Below are positions 17,276 through 24,791 of a stretch of 39,167 nucleotides of DNA, in pieces; position 1 is the first letter of the stretch, and each line of letters opens with the position of its first letter. Source of the stretch: VRUE01 sp040879985 (lineage in GTDB: Bacteria > Actinomycetota > Thermoleophilia > Solirubrobacterales > 70-9); the NCBI GenBank assembly GCA_040879985.1, contig JBBDJH010000003.1:1-39167 (forward strand). The letters run 5' to 3'. A program made the position numbers and the translations under genes. Under the pieces are notes generated by a model. It was not told the origin of the DNA. It did not search any database and worked only from the letters and a program-made list of their open reading frames with translations.

Positions 17276-17629
17276 TTGAAACTGGTGATAGGGATCGTGC
17301 GGCCCGAGAAGGCCAATGACGTGTTGGAAGCGCTCTACCGGGCGGAAGTCCGCGGTGTCTCGCTGAGCCGGGTCGAGGGGCACGGCGGCGAGCTGGAGCG
17401 GGTCGAGACCTACCGTGGGACGACGGTCAAGATGGGCCTCTCCGACAAGGTCCGCTTCGAGGTCGCCGTCTCCGACGAGTTCACCCAGCCGACTGTCGAG
17501 GCGCTCTGCGAGGGCGCCCGCACCGGCGAGGTCGGCGACGGCAAGATCTTCGTCGTCCCGCTCGAGCAGGCGGTCCGCATCCGCACCGGCGAGTCCGACA
17601 CCGCCGCCGTGACCCCGGTGGCGAAGTGA
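17276..17629 (+). CDS. glnB: PII signal-transduction protein
   Basis: A 117-residue PII protein, which senses ATP/ADP and 2-oxoglutarate and controls the ammonium channel. The TTG at 17276 is chosen because AGGAGAG lies 7 bases upstream and the protein starts MKLVIGIVRPEK as PII proteins do. The C-terminal signature GDGKIFVVPLEQAVRIRTGE is typical. In the T-loop Tyr46 is kept, but position 51, the Tyr that is uridylylated or adenylylated in other PII proteins, is Val (GTC at 17426-17428). Control by ligand binding alone is therefore likely. The amt gene starts on its stop codon. A TAGGCT box and a short hairpin lie in the 17231-17255 leader region. The rest of 17061-17230 shows nothing that I can support. 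Confidence 0.9.
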   Translation: MKLVIGIVRPEKANDVLEALYRAEVRGVSLSRVEGHGGELERVETYRGTTVKMGLSDKVRFEVAVSDEFTQPTVEALCEGARTGEVGDGKIFVVPLEQAVRIRTGESDTAAVTPVAK

Positions 17630-18933
17630 TGAGCGTCCTCGGCGCGGTTCTCCCGCTGGCGCAGATCGACACCGGCGACACCGCCTGGATGATGGCCGCG
17701 ACCGCGCTCGTCCTGCTGATGTCGATCGGCCTCGGCATCTTCTACGCGGGCCTGGTCCGCGCCAAGAGCACCCTCAACACCTTCATGATGTGCGTCTCGG
17801 GAATGGCGATCGGCGCCGTCACCTGGGCGCTGCTCGGCTACTCGCTCGCCTTCGACGGCGAAGCGGCGATCGTCGGCGGCCTCGGCCACGTCGCGCTCAG
17901 CGGGGTCGGCTTCGAGCCGCGCGGCGAAGGCACCATCCCCCACCTCGTCTTCATGGCCTTCCAGGGGACCTTCTGCATGATCACCCTGGCGCTGATCTCC
18001 GGCGCCGTGGTCGAGCGGATGCGCTTCGGCGCCTGGATGGTCTTCGCCACGCTCTGGTCGGTGCTGGTCTACGCCGTGCTCGCCCACTGGGCCTTCGGCG
18101 GCGGCTGGCTGGCGGCGCAGGGCGCTCTCGACTTCGCCGGCGGCATCCCGGTCGAGATGGGCTCCGGCTTCGCCGCGCTCGCCGCCGCCCTGGTCGTCGG
18201 CGCGCGCAAAGATTACGGCCGGCAGGCGCTGCTGCCCCACAACGCGGTCTACGTCCTGCTCGGCGCCGGCCTGCTCTGGTTCGGCTGGTTCGGCTTCAAC
18301 GGGGGCAGCGGCCTCGGCGCCAACGACGCCAGCGTGCTCGCCTTCGTCAACACCCTGCTCACCCCGGCCTGCGCGCTGATCACCTGGTTCGTGCTCGACC
18401 TGATTCGCGGCCGGCGCGTGACCGCGGTCGGCGCCGCCACGGCGATCATCGTCGGCTGCGTCCTGATCACCCCGGCGGGCGGCTTCATCAGCCCCGGCTG
18501 GGCGATGGTGCTCGGCTTCCTCGGCGCGCTGCCCTGCTACGCGATGATCGTCTGGCGGCCGCGCACCAGGGTCGACGAGACGCTCGACGTGCTCGCCGCC
18601 CACGGTATCGCCGGCTTCACCGGCATCCTCTTCCTCGGCCTGGTCGCCCAGATCGGCTGGAACGGCGTCGCCGACGGCCTCTTCTACGGTGACGCGGGCC
18701 AGTTCTGGTCGCAGGCGGTGGCGGCGGCGGTGACCCCCGCCTACGCCTTCATCGCCACCTTCATCCTGCTCAAGCTGGTCGGCGCGGCGATGCCGCTGCG
18801 GGCAAGCGAGCACGACGAGGCGGTCGGCATGGACATCGTCTACCACGGCGAGGAGGCCTACGCCAGCGGCGAGGGCGCGATCCTGGTCACGCCCGAGTCC
18901 GACGGCGAGCTCCTCGTCGCCGATCCGCGGTAG
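17629..18933 (+). CDS. amt: ammonium transporter (Amt/Rh family)
   Basis: A 434-residue, 11-helix ammonium channel. The ATG overlaps the PII stop (TGATG). Landmarks of Amt are GIFYAGLVRAKS, FQGTFCMITLALISGA, ALDFAGG (the conserved Asp near the binding site), FGWFGFNGGS and AHGIAGFTGI. The second twin-histidine is present (His325). The first is Glu176 (GAG at 18154-18156) in place of the His168 of E. coli AmtB. A Glu here is known from some fungal Mep proteins and changes pH dependence and selectivity. PII should plug the channel when nitrogen is plentiful. Confidence 0.93.
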   Translation: MSVLGAVLPLAQIDTGDTAWMMAATALVLLMSIGLGIFYAGLVRAKSTLNTFMMCVSGMAIGAVTWALLGYSLAFDGEAAIVGGLGHVALSGVGFEPRGEGTIPHLVFMAFQGTFCMITLALISGAVVERMRFGAWMVFATLWSVLVYAVLAHWAFGGGWLAAQGALDFAGGIPVEMGSGFAALAAALVVGARKDYGRQALLPHNAVYVLLGAGLLWFGWFGFNGGSGLGANDASVLAFVNTLLTPACALITWFVLDLIRGRRVTAVGAATAIIVGCVLITPAGGFISPGWAMVLGFLGALPCYAMIVWRPRTRVDETLDVLAAHGIAGFTGILFLGLVAQIGWNGVADGLFYGDAGQFWSQAVAAAVTPAYAFIATFILLKLVGAAMPLRASEHDEAVGMDIVYHGEEAYASGEGAILVTPESDGELLVADPR

Positions 18934-18952
18934 CCCGGTCGCCTCGCCGGGC
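18933..18952 (+). terminator. possible terminator of the PII-amt operon
   Basis: GCCCGG (18933-18938), an 8-base loop and CCGGGC (18947-18952) start at the last base of the amt stop codon. No T-run. It touches the cutA promoter. Confidence 0.4.
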
Positions 18953-18953
18953 C

Positions 18954-18959
18954 TATCCT
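18954..18959 (+). promoter_or_regulatory. -10 box of a leaderless promoter for cutA
   Basis: TATCCT followed by 7 bases and the ATG at 18967. Confidence 0.5.
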
Positions 18960-18966
18960 GGCGGAG

Positions 18967-19287
18967 ATGCCCGACTACATCCAGGTGCAGACCAGTGCAG
19001 GCTCCGAGCGGGAGGCGGAACGAATCTCGACCGCGCTGGTCGAGCGCCGACTCGCCGCCTGCGTACAGGTGAGCGGCCCGGTCTCCAGCCGCTACCGCTG
19101 GCAGGGCGAAGTCGAGCACGAGCACGAGTGGCTCTGCCTGGCGAAGACCGCGGCCGGCCGCTACGACGAGATCGAGGCGGCGATCCACGAGCTGCACTCC
19201 TACGAGGAGCCGGAGATCGTCGCCACCCCGATCGTCGCCGGCTCCACGGCCTATCTGGCCTGGCTCAATCAGAGCTTATGTGATTAA
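18967..19287 (+). CDS. cutA: CutA1-family divalent-cation tolerance protein
   Basis: A 106-residue protein of the CutA1 family, a ferredoxin-like trimer. Seen are EAERISTALVERRLAACVQV (first helix and strand), SRYRWQGEVEHEHEWLCLAKT, and the hallmark LHSYEEPEIVATPI. Mutants in E. coli affect copper tolerance, but the molecular role is not settled. It has its own promoter after the PII-amt operon. Confidence 0.92.
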   Translation: MPDYIQVQTSAGSEREAERISTALVERRLAACVQVSGPVSSRYRWQGEVEHEHEWLCLAKTAAGRYDEIEAAIHELHSYEEPEIVATPIVAGSTAYLAWLNQSLCD

Positions 19288-19295
19288 TTGGCGGC

Positions 19296-19622
19296 ATGAG
19301 TCAGAGTGATCCCGATGTTGTAGTCGAGTTTGAGGGGCAGCCCGCAGGCCTCGTCGAGCTGGCCGCTGCTCGCCCCGGCGACGTCACGGTGCTGACGACC
19401 AAGGGCTTCGCCGCTTTCGAGTACACCACTCAGGCCCTTGTCATCCTTGCCCCTGCCGTAGTCATCCAACTCGGCGCGATTATCCGAACGCACATGGAAA
19501 CCAGCAGGAGTGTTCGGATCAAGGTTGACGGCGTTGAGATCGAGGGAATGGAAGCCGATAACGCAGTGGAAACTCTAGAACAGTTGAGAAATGACCGCCG
19601 CGACCAACCCGACTCCCACTGA
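19296..19622 (+). CDS. small membrane protein resembling the EACC1 conflict-system component
   Basis: A 108-residue protein. A short N-terminal domain (residues 1-44) is followed by one hydrophobic segment (about 45-64, ALVILAPAVVIQLGAII). A C-terminal unit RSVRIKVDGVEIEGMEADNAVETLEQL gives two strands and a helix. This layout resembles the effector-associated constant component EACC1 described for actinobacterial conflict systems, where a small invariant protein sits next to varied effectors. I judge the likeness by eye and it needs a profile search. Its last 32 bases overlap the peptidase gene. Base composition is visibly lower in GC than the genes around it. Confidence 0.6.
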   Translation: MSQSDPDVVVEFEGQPAGLVELAAARPGDVTVLTTKGFAAFEYTTQALVILAPAVVIQLGAIIRTHMETSRSVRIKVDGVEIEGMEADNAVETLEQLRNDRRDQPDSH

Positions 19623-20814
19623 GCTGGCAACAAGATACCTCGCCCAAACTCGGATCGTTGATAACCCGGAGGCGATCAATTCTCTGTTAACGCAGCAGTA
19701 CCAACGGAGCTTCGTGGACATTCTGACCCGCTTAGATGTTGCTCCAGCCGGTCAGCCGAGCTTGTTTGTCGCCTATACCCCCGAGGCACAGGTAGAGACC
19801 GTGACTTTCGGTGACGCCGAGGTGGTTATCTACGACCAACATCTCGGCCAGGCCTTCAATCGATTAAACGACTTCTCCCTGGCCTCTTGGCCCCATGACC
19901 ACGTGATCAAATGGGGCTTTCGACACCTTGGCCATTCCCTAGCCTCGCTTAGTTCGACTGTGGCTGCCTCTCTTTGCTTGGCACTCGCCGAATACCTGCC
20001 GACGCCGGATCGTCCGAAGGTCGCACCGAAGCAACGGCAGCGGCGGTTACTAACCACTGCGATACAGGAGTACTTCGTCCTCGCTCACGAGTGCGGTCAT
20101 TCAGCCCTACGTCGAAGCACTACGTCCATTGGAGGCGATCACCTAGAAGACGTAATAGATGCAGCCGTCAAGCGACGGGAAGCTAGAGGGTTCGACCTGA
20201 ATCGGCTACACGAGGCAATGCTTGAGGACGAGCTCCGTGCAATTGAAGCCCACGGAATCGAGGCAGACGATGCGCTCGTTGAAAAGATGCGCGCGCGAAT
20301 TCGGAGGGTGCCGATCTTCAAGCCCACGAGCGCCCTGACCGATCATGCTCATCTACGAGAAGAGCTGCAGTGCGACCTGATCGCTACCCAGCTTACCGTC
20401 ACCTATATGGAGGAAAATGGCATTTCGAAAATGATAACCCTGCCAGCAATCCTTCATGCGCTGCATAACCTCAATTCCATAGAAGTCATTCGTGATCTCG
20501 GGCGGGTTCACGCAAAGCCCGAGCGAAAATCTGACTATGCCGACGGTCTTGCGCTTCGCAAGACGCTTTGGCGTGAGTTGGTTCCATCGGTATATGCATC
20601 TGGTGCCGAGGTGGAACTCCTAGGCGGCAAGCTGACCGAAATCACCGTTCAATATGCCCACGCGGTTGGTGACCATTTTCTCTACATGTTGCCGTACAAG
20701 TTTGAGGTGGCTCTAGCCAAGCATGGGAACAAAAGTGCTGACACCAAGGCGAGGCAAGTCACTGACATCATTAGGAAGAACAACGAGACTCAACGCACCG
20801 CCCTGGCAGCCTAG
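19591..20814 (+). CDS. HExxH zinc metallopeptidase, candidate conflict-system effector
   Basis: A 407-residue soluble protein. A gluzincin motif HECGH (166-170) lies in a hydrophobic helix (QEYFVLAHECGHSAL). About 90 residues later comes HLREELQCDLIATQL (254-268), whose Glu257/258 and Asp262 fit the third zinc ligand and partner position. The N-terminal 150 residues and C-terminal 130 residues match nothing that I know. It is not an M48 protease, as it has no membrane helices. The ImmA and phage-exclusion Lit (U49) peptidases have a similar motif order, but relationship is not shown. It overlaps the EACC1-like gene and shares its lower GC and different codon use, so the pair probably arrived together. 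Substrate unknown. Confidence 0.75.
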   Translation: MTAATNPTPTELATRYLAQTRIVDNPEAINSLLTQQYQRSFVDILTRLDVAPAGQPSLFVAYTPEAQVETVTFGDAEVVIYDQHLGQAFNRLNDFSLASWPHDHVIKWGFRHLGHSLASLSSTVAASLCLALAEYLPTPDRPKVAPKQRQRRLLTTAIQEYFVLAHECGHSALRRSTTSIGGDHLEDVIDAAVKRREARGFDLNRLHEAMLEDELRAIEAHGIEADDALVEKMRARIRRVPIFKPTSALTDHAHLREELQCDLIATQLTVTYMEENGISKMITLPAILHALHNLNSIEVIRDLGRVHAKPERKSDYADGLALRKTLWRELVPSVYASGAEVELLGGKLTEITVQYAHAVGDHFLYMLPYKFEVALAKHGNKSADTKARQVTDIIRKNNETQRTALAA

Positions 20815-21298
20815 ACGCCCCGAATTCGGCGCTTTAAGAAGCGGCGCTCAACCTCGTTGCCGCTCGGCTCCAGGGCGCGTTTGTAAGCGGCGGTCGCCTC
20901 GGCCCCGCGGCCCAGGCGGCGCAGCAGGTCCGCCCGGGCCGAGTGAAAGGGCAGGTAGGCGTCGAGCTCATCGATCGCGTTGATCAGCTCGAGGCCCCGT
21001 TTGGGGCCCTCCGCCATCGCCACGGCCGCCGGCCGGTTGAGCTCGACCACCGGGCTCGGCCTCCCACTTCGTGCGGTCCTGCTCCTCCAGCGGCGCCAGC
21101 TCGCCGGACGCGTCGACGCGCGTCGCGCGCCGCGCGTCGGTCAGCAGCATCAGCGCCAGCAGACCCTTCGCCTCCGGCTCGTCCTGGACCGCCTCTTCGG
21201 CGGCGTCGAAGTCGCCGAGGACGCAGATCAGCGTCGCGACCGCCCGCCCCGACTCGTGCCGGAACGTGCGGTCGACGACGCTGTCGCGCCCGTCCGCT
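20811..21298 (-). pseudogene. collapsed ECF42-type sigma factor gene with two internal deletions
   Basis: Three pieces of one ECF sigma factor lie in order on the minus strand. Piece 1 (about 21298-21182) is the N-terminus, with ESGRAVATLICVLGDFDAAEE and VQDE. It is fused in frame to piece 2 (about 21180-21062), which has GLLALMLLTDARRATRVDA and EEQDRTKWE. A second break at about 21057-21062 changes frame and leads to piece 3 (to 20811), which has SPVVELNRPAAVAMAEGP and ARADLLRRLGRGAEATAAYKRAL and ends with a stop. The missing parts are all of sigma regions 2 to 4 and the middle of the C-terminal TPR-like domain. It cannot bind RNA polymerase or promoters. Its usual partner, a DGPF protein, is intact just upstream. 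Confidence 0.8.
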
Positions 21299-21695
21299 AC
21301 GAGCCCTCCGTGCCGCCCTCGGCGCGCGAGATCAGGTCGCTCTCCTCGATGATCAGCGGCCGCACCTCGACCTTGCCCTCCCGCATCGGCACCCTCTTCG
21401 CCCAGGCGAGCGCCTCGTCGAGGTCGGTGCACTCGATCACCCAGAAGCCCGCCAGCCACTCCTTGGTCTCGGCGAACGGGCCGTCGGTGACCTCCCGGCG
21501 CTCGCCGTCGAAGCGCACGGTGGTCGCTGTGTCGCTGCGGTCCAGCCCGGCGCCGTAGACCATTGCGCCCGCCTCCTCGAGCTCCTTGTTGTAGGCGTTC
21601 ATCTCCTCGTACATCGCTTTCATCTCGTCCGGCGAGATCTCCTCCCAGTTGTGGGTCTCGCTCTCGTCGCCGATCAGTCCCATCAAGTAGTGCAT
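21297..21695 (-). CDS. YCII/DGPF-family protein
   Basis: A 132-residue protein of the YCII-related (DGPF) family: MHYLMGLIGDE start, then TVRFDGERREVTDGPFAETKEWLAGFWVIECTDLDEALAWAKRVP, which contains the DGPF motif that names the family. The fold is a dimeric ferredoxin-like barrel, and enzymatic activity is not known. DGPF genes are normally paired with ECF42 sigma factors, as here, though the sigma gene downstream is destroyed. The stop codon overlaps the start of the sigma remnant. Confidence 0.9.
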   Translation of the reverse strand: MHYLMGLIGDESETHNWEEISPDEMKAMYEEMNAYNKELEEAGAMVYGAGLDRSDTATTVRFDGERREVTDGPFAETKEWLAGFWVIECTDLDEALAWAKRVPMREGKVEVRPLIIEESDLISRAEGGTEGS

Positions 21696-21786
21696 CTCGA
21701 TCTCCTTCGCTCGTGGCGGCGCGGTTCGCCGCCTTCAAACCTACGACGAACGGGCCCGGCGCAGATCGACAGCCCGCCAAATCTCT

Positions 21787-21833
21787 TTCCGGTGTGCCTT
21801 TCGTACCTCTGCGGTCCGAAAAGCACACCGGAA
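21787..21833 (-). terminator. long hairpin between the ABC exporter and the DGPF gene
   Basis: TTCCGGTGTGC (21787-21797) pairs perfectly with GCACACCGGAA (21823-21833). After one C/A mismatch, TTTCG (21799-21803) pairs with CGAAA (21817-21821), leaving a 13-base loop. It lies 10 bases after the stop of the ABC permease gene, so it probably ends the exporter transcript. It differs in sequence from the structured elements at 8510 and 26504. Confidence 0.6.
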
Positions 21834-21842
21834 GCACGGCGG

Positions 21843-22610
21843 TCAGGCGCGCAGGCGGTAGCCGCGGCTGAACAGGCGCAGGTTGGCGAAGAAGATCGCC
21901 GCCGTGGCGGCAAACAGCGCCAGCATCGAGAGGGCGACGCTGACTTCGCTGTAGCCGACGAAGCCGTAGCGGACCAGGTTGATCATGTAGAAGACCGGGT
22001 TGAAGTGGGTCAGGGTCTGGAACGGCTCGGGCAGCAGGGTGGCCGAGTAGAAGACGCCGCCGAGGAAGATCAGCGGCGTCAGCACGAAGGTCTGGGCGAA
22101 GGCGACGTCGTCGAACTGCTCGGCGCGGACGCCGACCAGGACGCCGAGCTGGGCGAAGAAGAAGCCGACCAGGGCGAGCGACGGGATCAGCACGAGAAGG
22201 TGCTCGACCGGCAGGTCGACCAGCAGCGAGGCGGCGACGAAGGTCAGGCCGGCGACGATCAGACCGCGCATGAAGCCGCCGAGCGAGAAGGCGAGCAGCA
22301 GCTCCAGCGGCGACGCGGGCGAGGAGAGCTGGTCCTGGATCGCCCCCTGGAACTTCTGCTGCAGGATCGAGGACGAGTTGTTGGCGAAGGCGTTGATCGA
22401 GAAGGCCATCATGATCAGACCCGGGATGACGAAGACGACGTAGTCGATCCCGTGCAGCTCGCCGACCCGCGAGCCGAGCGCGGCGCCGAAGACGCTGATG
22501 TAGAGGAAGGTTTCCAGCAGCGGCGCGCCGATCGTCTGTTTCTTGATCTTCATGAAGCGGTTGACCTCGCGCCGCCAGAGCGTCGCGAAGCGGATCTGGG
22601 CGGCGCTCAT
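21843..22610 (-). CDS. ABC-2 type exporter, membrane subunit
   Basis: A 255-residue membrane protein with about six helices and the ABC-2 signature in the second half (GGVFYSATLLPEPFQTLTHF and FNPVFYMINLVRYGF). I placed the start at the ATG 22608-22610, which overlaps the ATPase stop (ATGA). With the ATPase it forms a daunorubicin- or NatAB-like exporter for a lipid, drug or polymer. The substrate is not evident. Confidence 0.9.
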   Translation of the reverse strand: MSAAQIRFATLWRREVNRFMKIKKQTIGAPLLETFLYISVFGAALGSRVGELHGIDYVVFVIPGLIMMAFSINAFANNSSSILQQKFQGAIQDQLSSPASPLELLLAFSLGGFMRGLIVAGLTFVAASLLVDLPVEHLLVLIPSLALVGFFFAQLGVLVGVRAEQFDDVAFAQTFVLTPLIFLGGVFYSATLLPEPFQTLTHFNPVFYMINLVRYGFVGYSEVSVALSMLALFAATAAIFFANLRLFSRGYRLRA

Positions 22611-23371
22611 GCCGGGCTGACCTCGACGTGGGAGCGCGACAGCTCCTTGCGGCCGACCAGGGCGAGGTAGGCGTCCTCGAGGTTGGCGACGCCGTACTTG
22701 GCGGCCAGCTCGGCGCTGGTCCCCTCGCCGACGATCCGCCCCTCGTTGATGAAGGCGATCCGGTCGCAGAGCTGCTCGGCCTCCTCCAGGTAGTGCGTGG
22801 TGAGCAGGATCGTCGTCCCCTCCTGGTTGATCCGCTGCACGTAGTGCCACAGCTCCAAGCGCAGCTCGATGTCGACCCCCGCGGTCGGCTCGTCGAGGAT
22901 CAGCAGCCGCGGCCGGTGCATCAGCGCCCGAGCGAGGATCAGGCGCCGTTTCATCCCGCCGGAGAGGGTGCGGGTGCGTTCGTCGCGCTTCTCGGTCAAC
23001 GAGAAGGTCTCGAGCAGTTCCTCGGTGCGCTCGCGCCGCTCGCGCTTCGGCATGCCGAAGTAGCCGGCGTGGTAGTCGAGCGTCTCCTCGACCGTGAGGA
23101 ACCAGTCGATGTTGGCCTCCTGGGGCGCCAGGCCGACCGCCTGCCGCGCCGGGCCGTAGTCGTCGATCGCGTCGTGGCCGAAGACCGCGATCGTGCCCCC
23201 GGTCGGCTGTGCCAGGCCGGTGCTGCAGTGGATCAGGGTCGACTTGCCGGCCCCGTTCGGGCCCAGCAGGCCGAACAGCTCGCCCGGCGCGATCTCGAGC
23301 GAGACGCCGCGCAGCGCCTCGACCCCGGTCGGGTAGCGCTTCTCCAAGCCGTTTATCTCGAGCGCGTTCAC
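22607..23371 (-). CDS. ABC-2 type exporter, ATPase subunit
   Basis: A 254-residue ATPase from a GTG start. It has Walker A GPNGAGKST, Q-loop LAPQEANIDWFLTVEETLDYHAGYF split over the helical domain, signature LSGGMKRR, Walker B LLILDEPTAGVD and the H-loop TTHYLEEAEQ. It belongs to the DrrA/NodI/CcmA group of ABC-2 exporters. It is translationally coupled to the membrane subunit. Confidence 0.93.
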   Translation of the reverse strand: MNALEINGLEKRYPTGVEALRGVSLEIAPGELFGLLGPNGAGKSTLIHCSTGLAQPTGGTIAVFGHDAIDDYGPARQAVGLAPQEANIDWFLTVEETLDYHAGYFGMPKRERRERTEELLETFSLTEKRDERTRTLSGGMKRRLILARALMHRPRLLILDEPTAGVDIELRLELWHYVQRINQEGTTILLTTHYLEEAEQLCDRIAFINEGRIVGEGTSAELAAKYGVANLEDAYLALVGRKELSRSHVEVSPA

Positions 23372-23381
23372 CCCGGGGAAT

Positions 23382-24791
23382 CTAGAGATGCCGCAGCGCC
23401 GACAGCGCCGCGTTGTAGCCGTTCATGCCGTGGGCGCCGGCGGCCGGCGGGGTCGCCGCCGAGCAGATGTAGACGCCGGGGATGCCGGTCGCGTAGGGAT
23501 CGACCGCGAGGCGGGGGCGGAAGACCGACTGCAGCGGCGTCGCGGCGCCGCCGATGATGTCGCCGCCGACGAGGTTGGGGTTGTGGGTGGCGAGGTCGGC
23601 GGTCGTGCGCACGTGGCGGGCGACGATGCGCTCGCGCAGGCCGGGCGCGAAGCGCTCGATCTGGTCGATCACCGCCTCGGTCGCGTCGCCGTCATAGCCA
23701 CTGGGCACGTGCGCGTAGCTCCAGACCGGGTGCAGGTCGCCATGCGAACGCGACGGGTCGGCGAGGTACTGCTGGCCGACGAGCACGAAGGGGCGCTCGG
23801 GCATGCGGCCGCGGTTGACCTGGCGTTCGCTCTCGGCCAACTCCGCGTAGGAGCCGATCGCGTGCACCGTGCCGGCCCGGCGCGCCGCCTCCGCCGTCCA
23901 GGGCACGCCGCCCTCGACCGCGAGGTCGACCTTGTAGGCGCCGGGGCCGTGCCGGTAGCGGCGGTAGGCGCGGGCGACGCGCGGCGGCAGGCGGTCGCCG
24001 GCCAGATCCGCGACCGCGCCGGGGGCGAGGTCGAGCAGGACGGCCTCGGCGGCGGGCAGCTCGGCGAGCGAACGCACCGGGCGGCCGGTCTCGATCCGGC
24101 CGCCGCGCTCGCGGACCACGGCGGCGAGCGCATCGACGATCGCCTGCGATCCCCCCCGCGCCACCGGCCAGCCGTGCGCGTGGCAGGCGCAGGTCATCGC
24201 CATCCCGACCGCCGAGCCGAGCGGCGTCGTGAACGGCGTGAAGGCGTGCGCCGCCGAGCCCGCGAAGAGCGCCCGTGCCTGCGGCGTCGGCAGGGCGCGG
24301 ACCAGCGCCGCCACCGGGGGCAGCGTGCGCAGGCCGAAGCGCGCCAGCAGGATCGGGTGGCGGGGCGGATGGAGGAGCGGGCGCAGGATGTCCTGCTCGA
24401 GCGCCTCGAAGCTCCGCGCCGAGGGCCCGAAGAGCCGCTTCCAGGCCGCTCCGGCGGCGCCCAGCCCGGCCGCGGTCCGCTCGATCGAGCGCAGCATCGT
24501 CGCGGCGCTGCCGTCGTCGAAGGGATGGGCGAGATCGACCTCGGGCCAGGCCCACTCGAGCCCGTGCCGCTCGAGCCCGAGCGGCGCCAGCGCCGCCGAG
24601 CCCGGCCCGAAGGGGTGCGTCGCCGAGCAATCGTCGTGGACCAGCCCCGGCACGGTCAGCTCGCCGCTGGAGGCGCCGCCGCCGATCTTCGTCGCCGCCT
24701 CGATCACGGTCACCCCCACCCCGCGCACGGCAAGCGTCGCCGCGGCGGCGAGGCCGTTCGGCCCGGCGCCGACGACGATCGCCTCGCTCAT
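23382..24791 (-). CDS. FAD-dependent oxidoreductase (phytoene dehydrogenase-like)
   Basis: A 469-residue flavoprotein of the CrtI/NAD(P)/FAD-dependent oxidoreductase group. The Rossmann motif at the start is VVGAGPNGLAAAATLA, followed by GGGASSGELTVPGL. The closing FAD motif is GVYICSAATPPAAGAHGMNGYNAA. Family members desaturate, saturate or isomerise polyenes and lipids. The true substrate cannot be read from sequence. The ATG overlaps the stop of the DUF3556 gene (ATGA), so the two act in one unit, possibly on a membrane lipid or isoprenoid. Confidence 0.9.
   Translation of the reverse strand: MSEAIVVGAGPNGLAAAATLAVRGVGVTVIEAATKIGGGASSGELTVPGLVHDDCSATHPFGPGSAALAPLGLERHGLEWAWPEVDLAHPFDDGSAATMLRSIERTAAGLGAAGAAWKRLFGPSARSFEALEQDILRPLLHPPRHPILLARFGLRTLPPVAALVRALPTPQARALFAGSAAHAFTPFTTPLGSAVGMAMTCACHAHGWPVARGGSQAIVDALAAVVRERGGRIETGRPVRSLAELPAAEAVLLDLAPGAVADLAGDRLPPRVARAYRRYRHGPGAYKVDLAVEGGVPWTAEAARRAGTVHAIGSYAELAESERQVNRGRMPERPFVLVGQQYLADPSRSHGDLHPVWSYAHVPSGYDGDATEAVIDQIERFAPGLRERIVARHVRTTADLATHNPNLVGGDIIGGAATPLQSVFRPRLAVDPYATGIPGVYICSAATPPAAGAHGMNGYNAALSALRHL

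Noticed and set aside
17410..19197. Long minus-strand frame antisense to PII, amt and cutA
   Set aside because: Acidic low-complexity translation typical of antisense frames. The plus strand holds three well-defined families.
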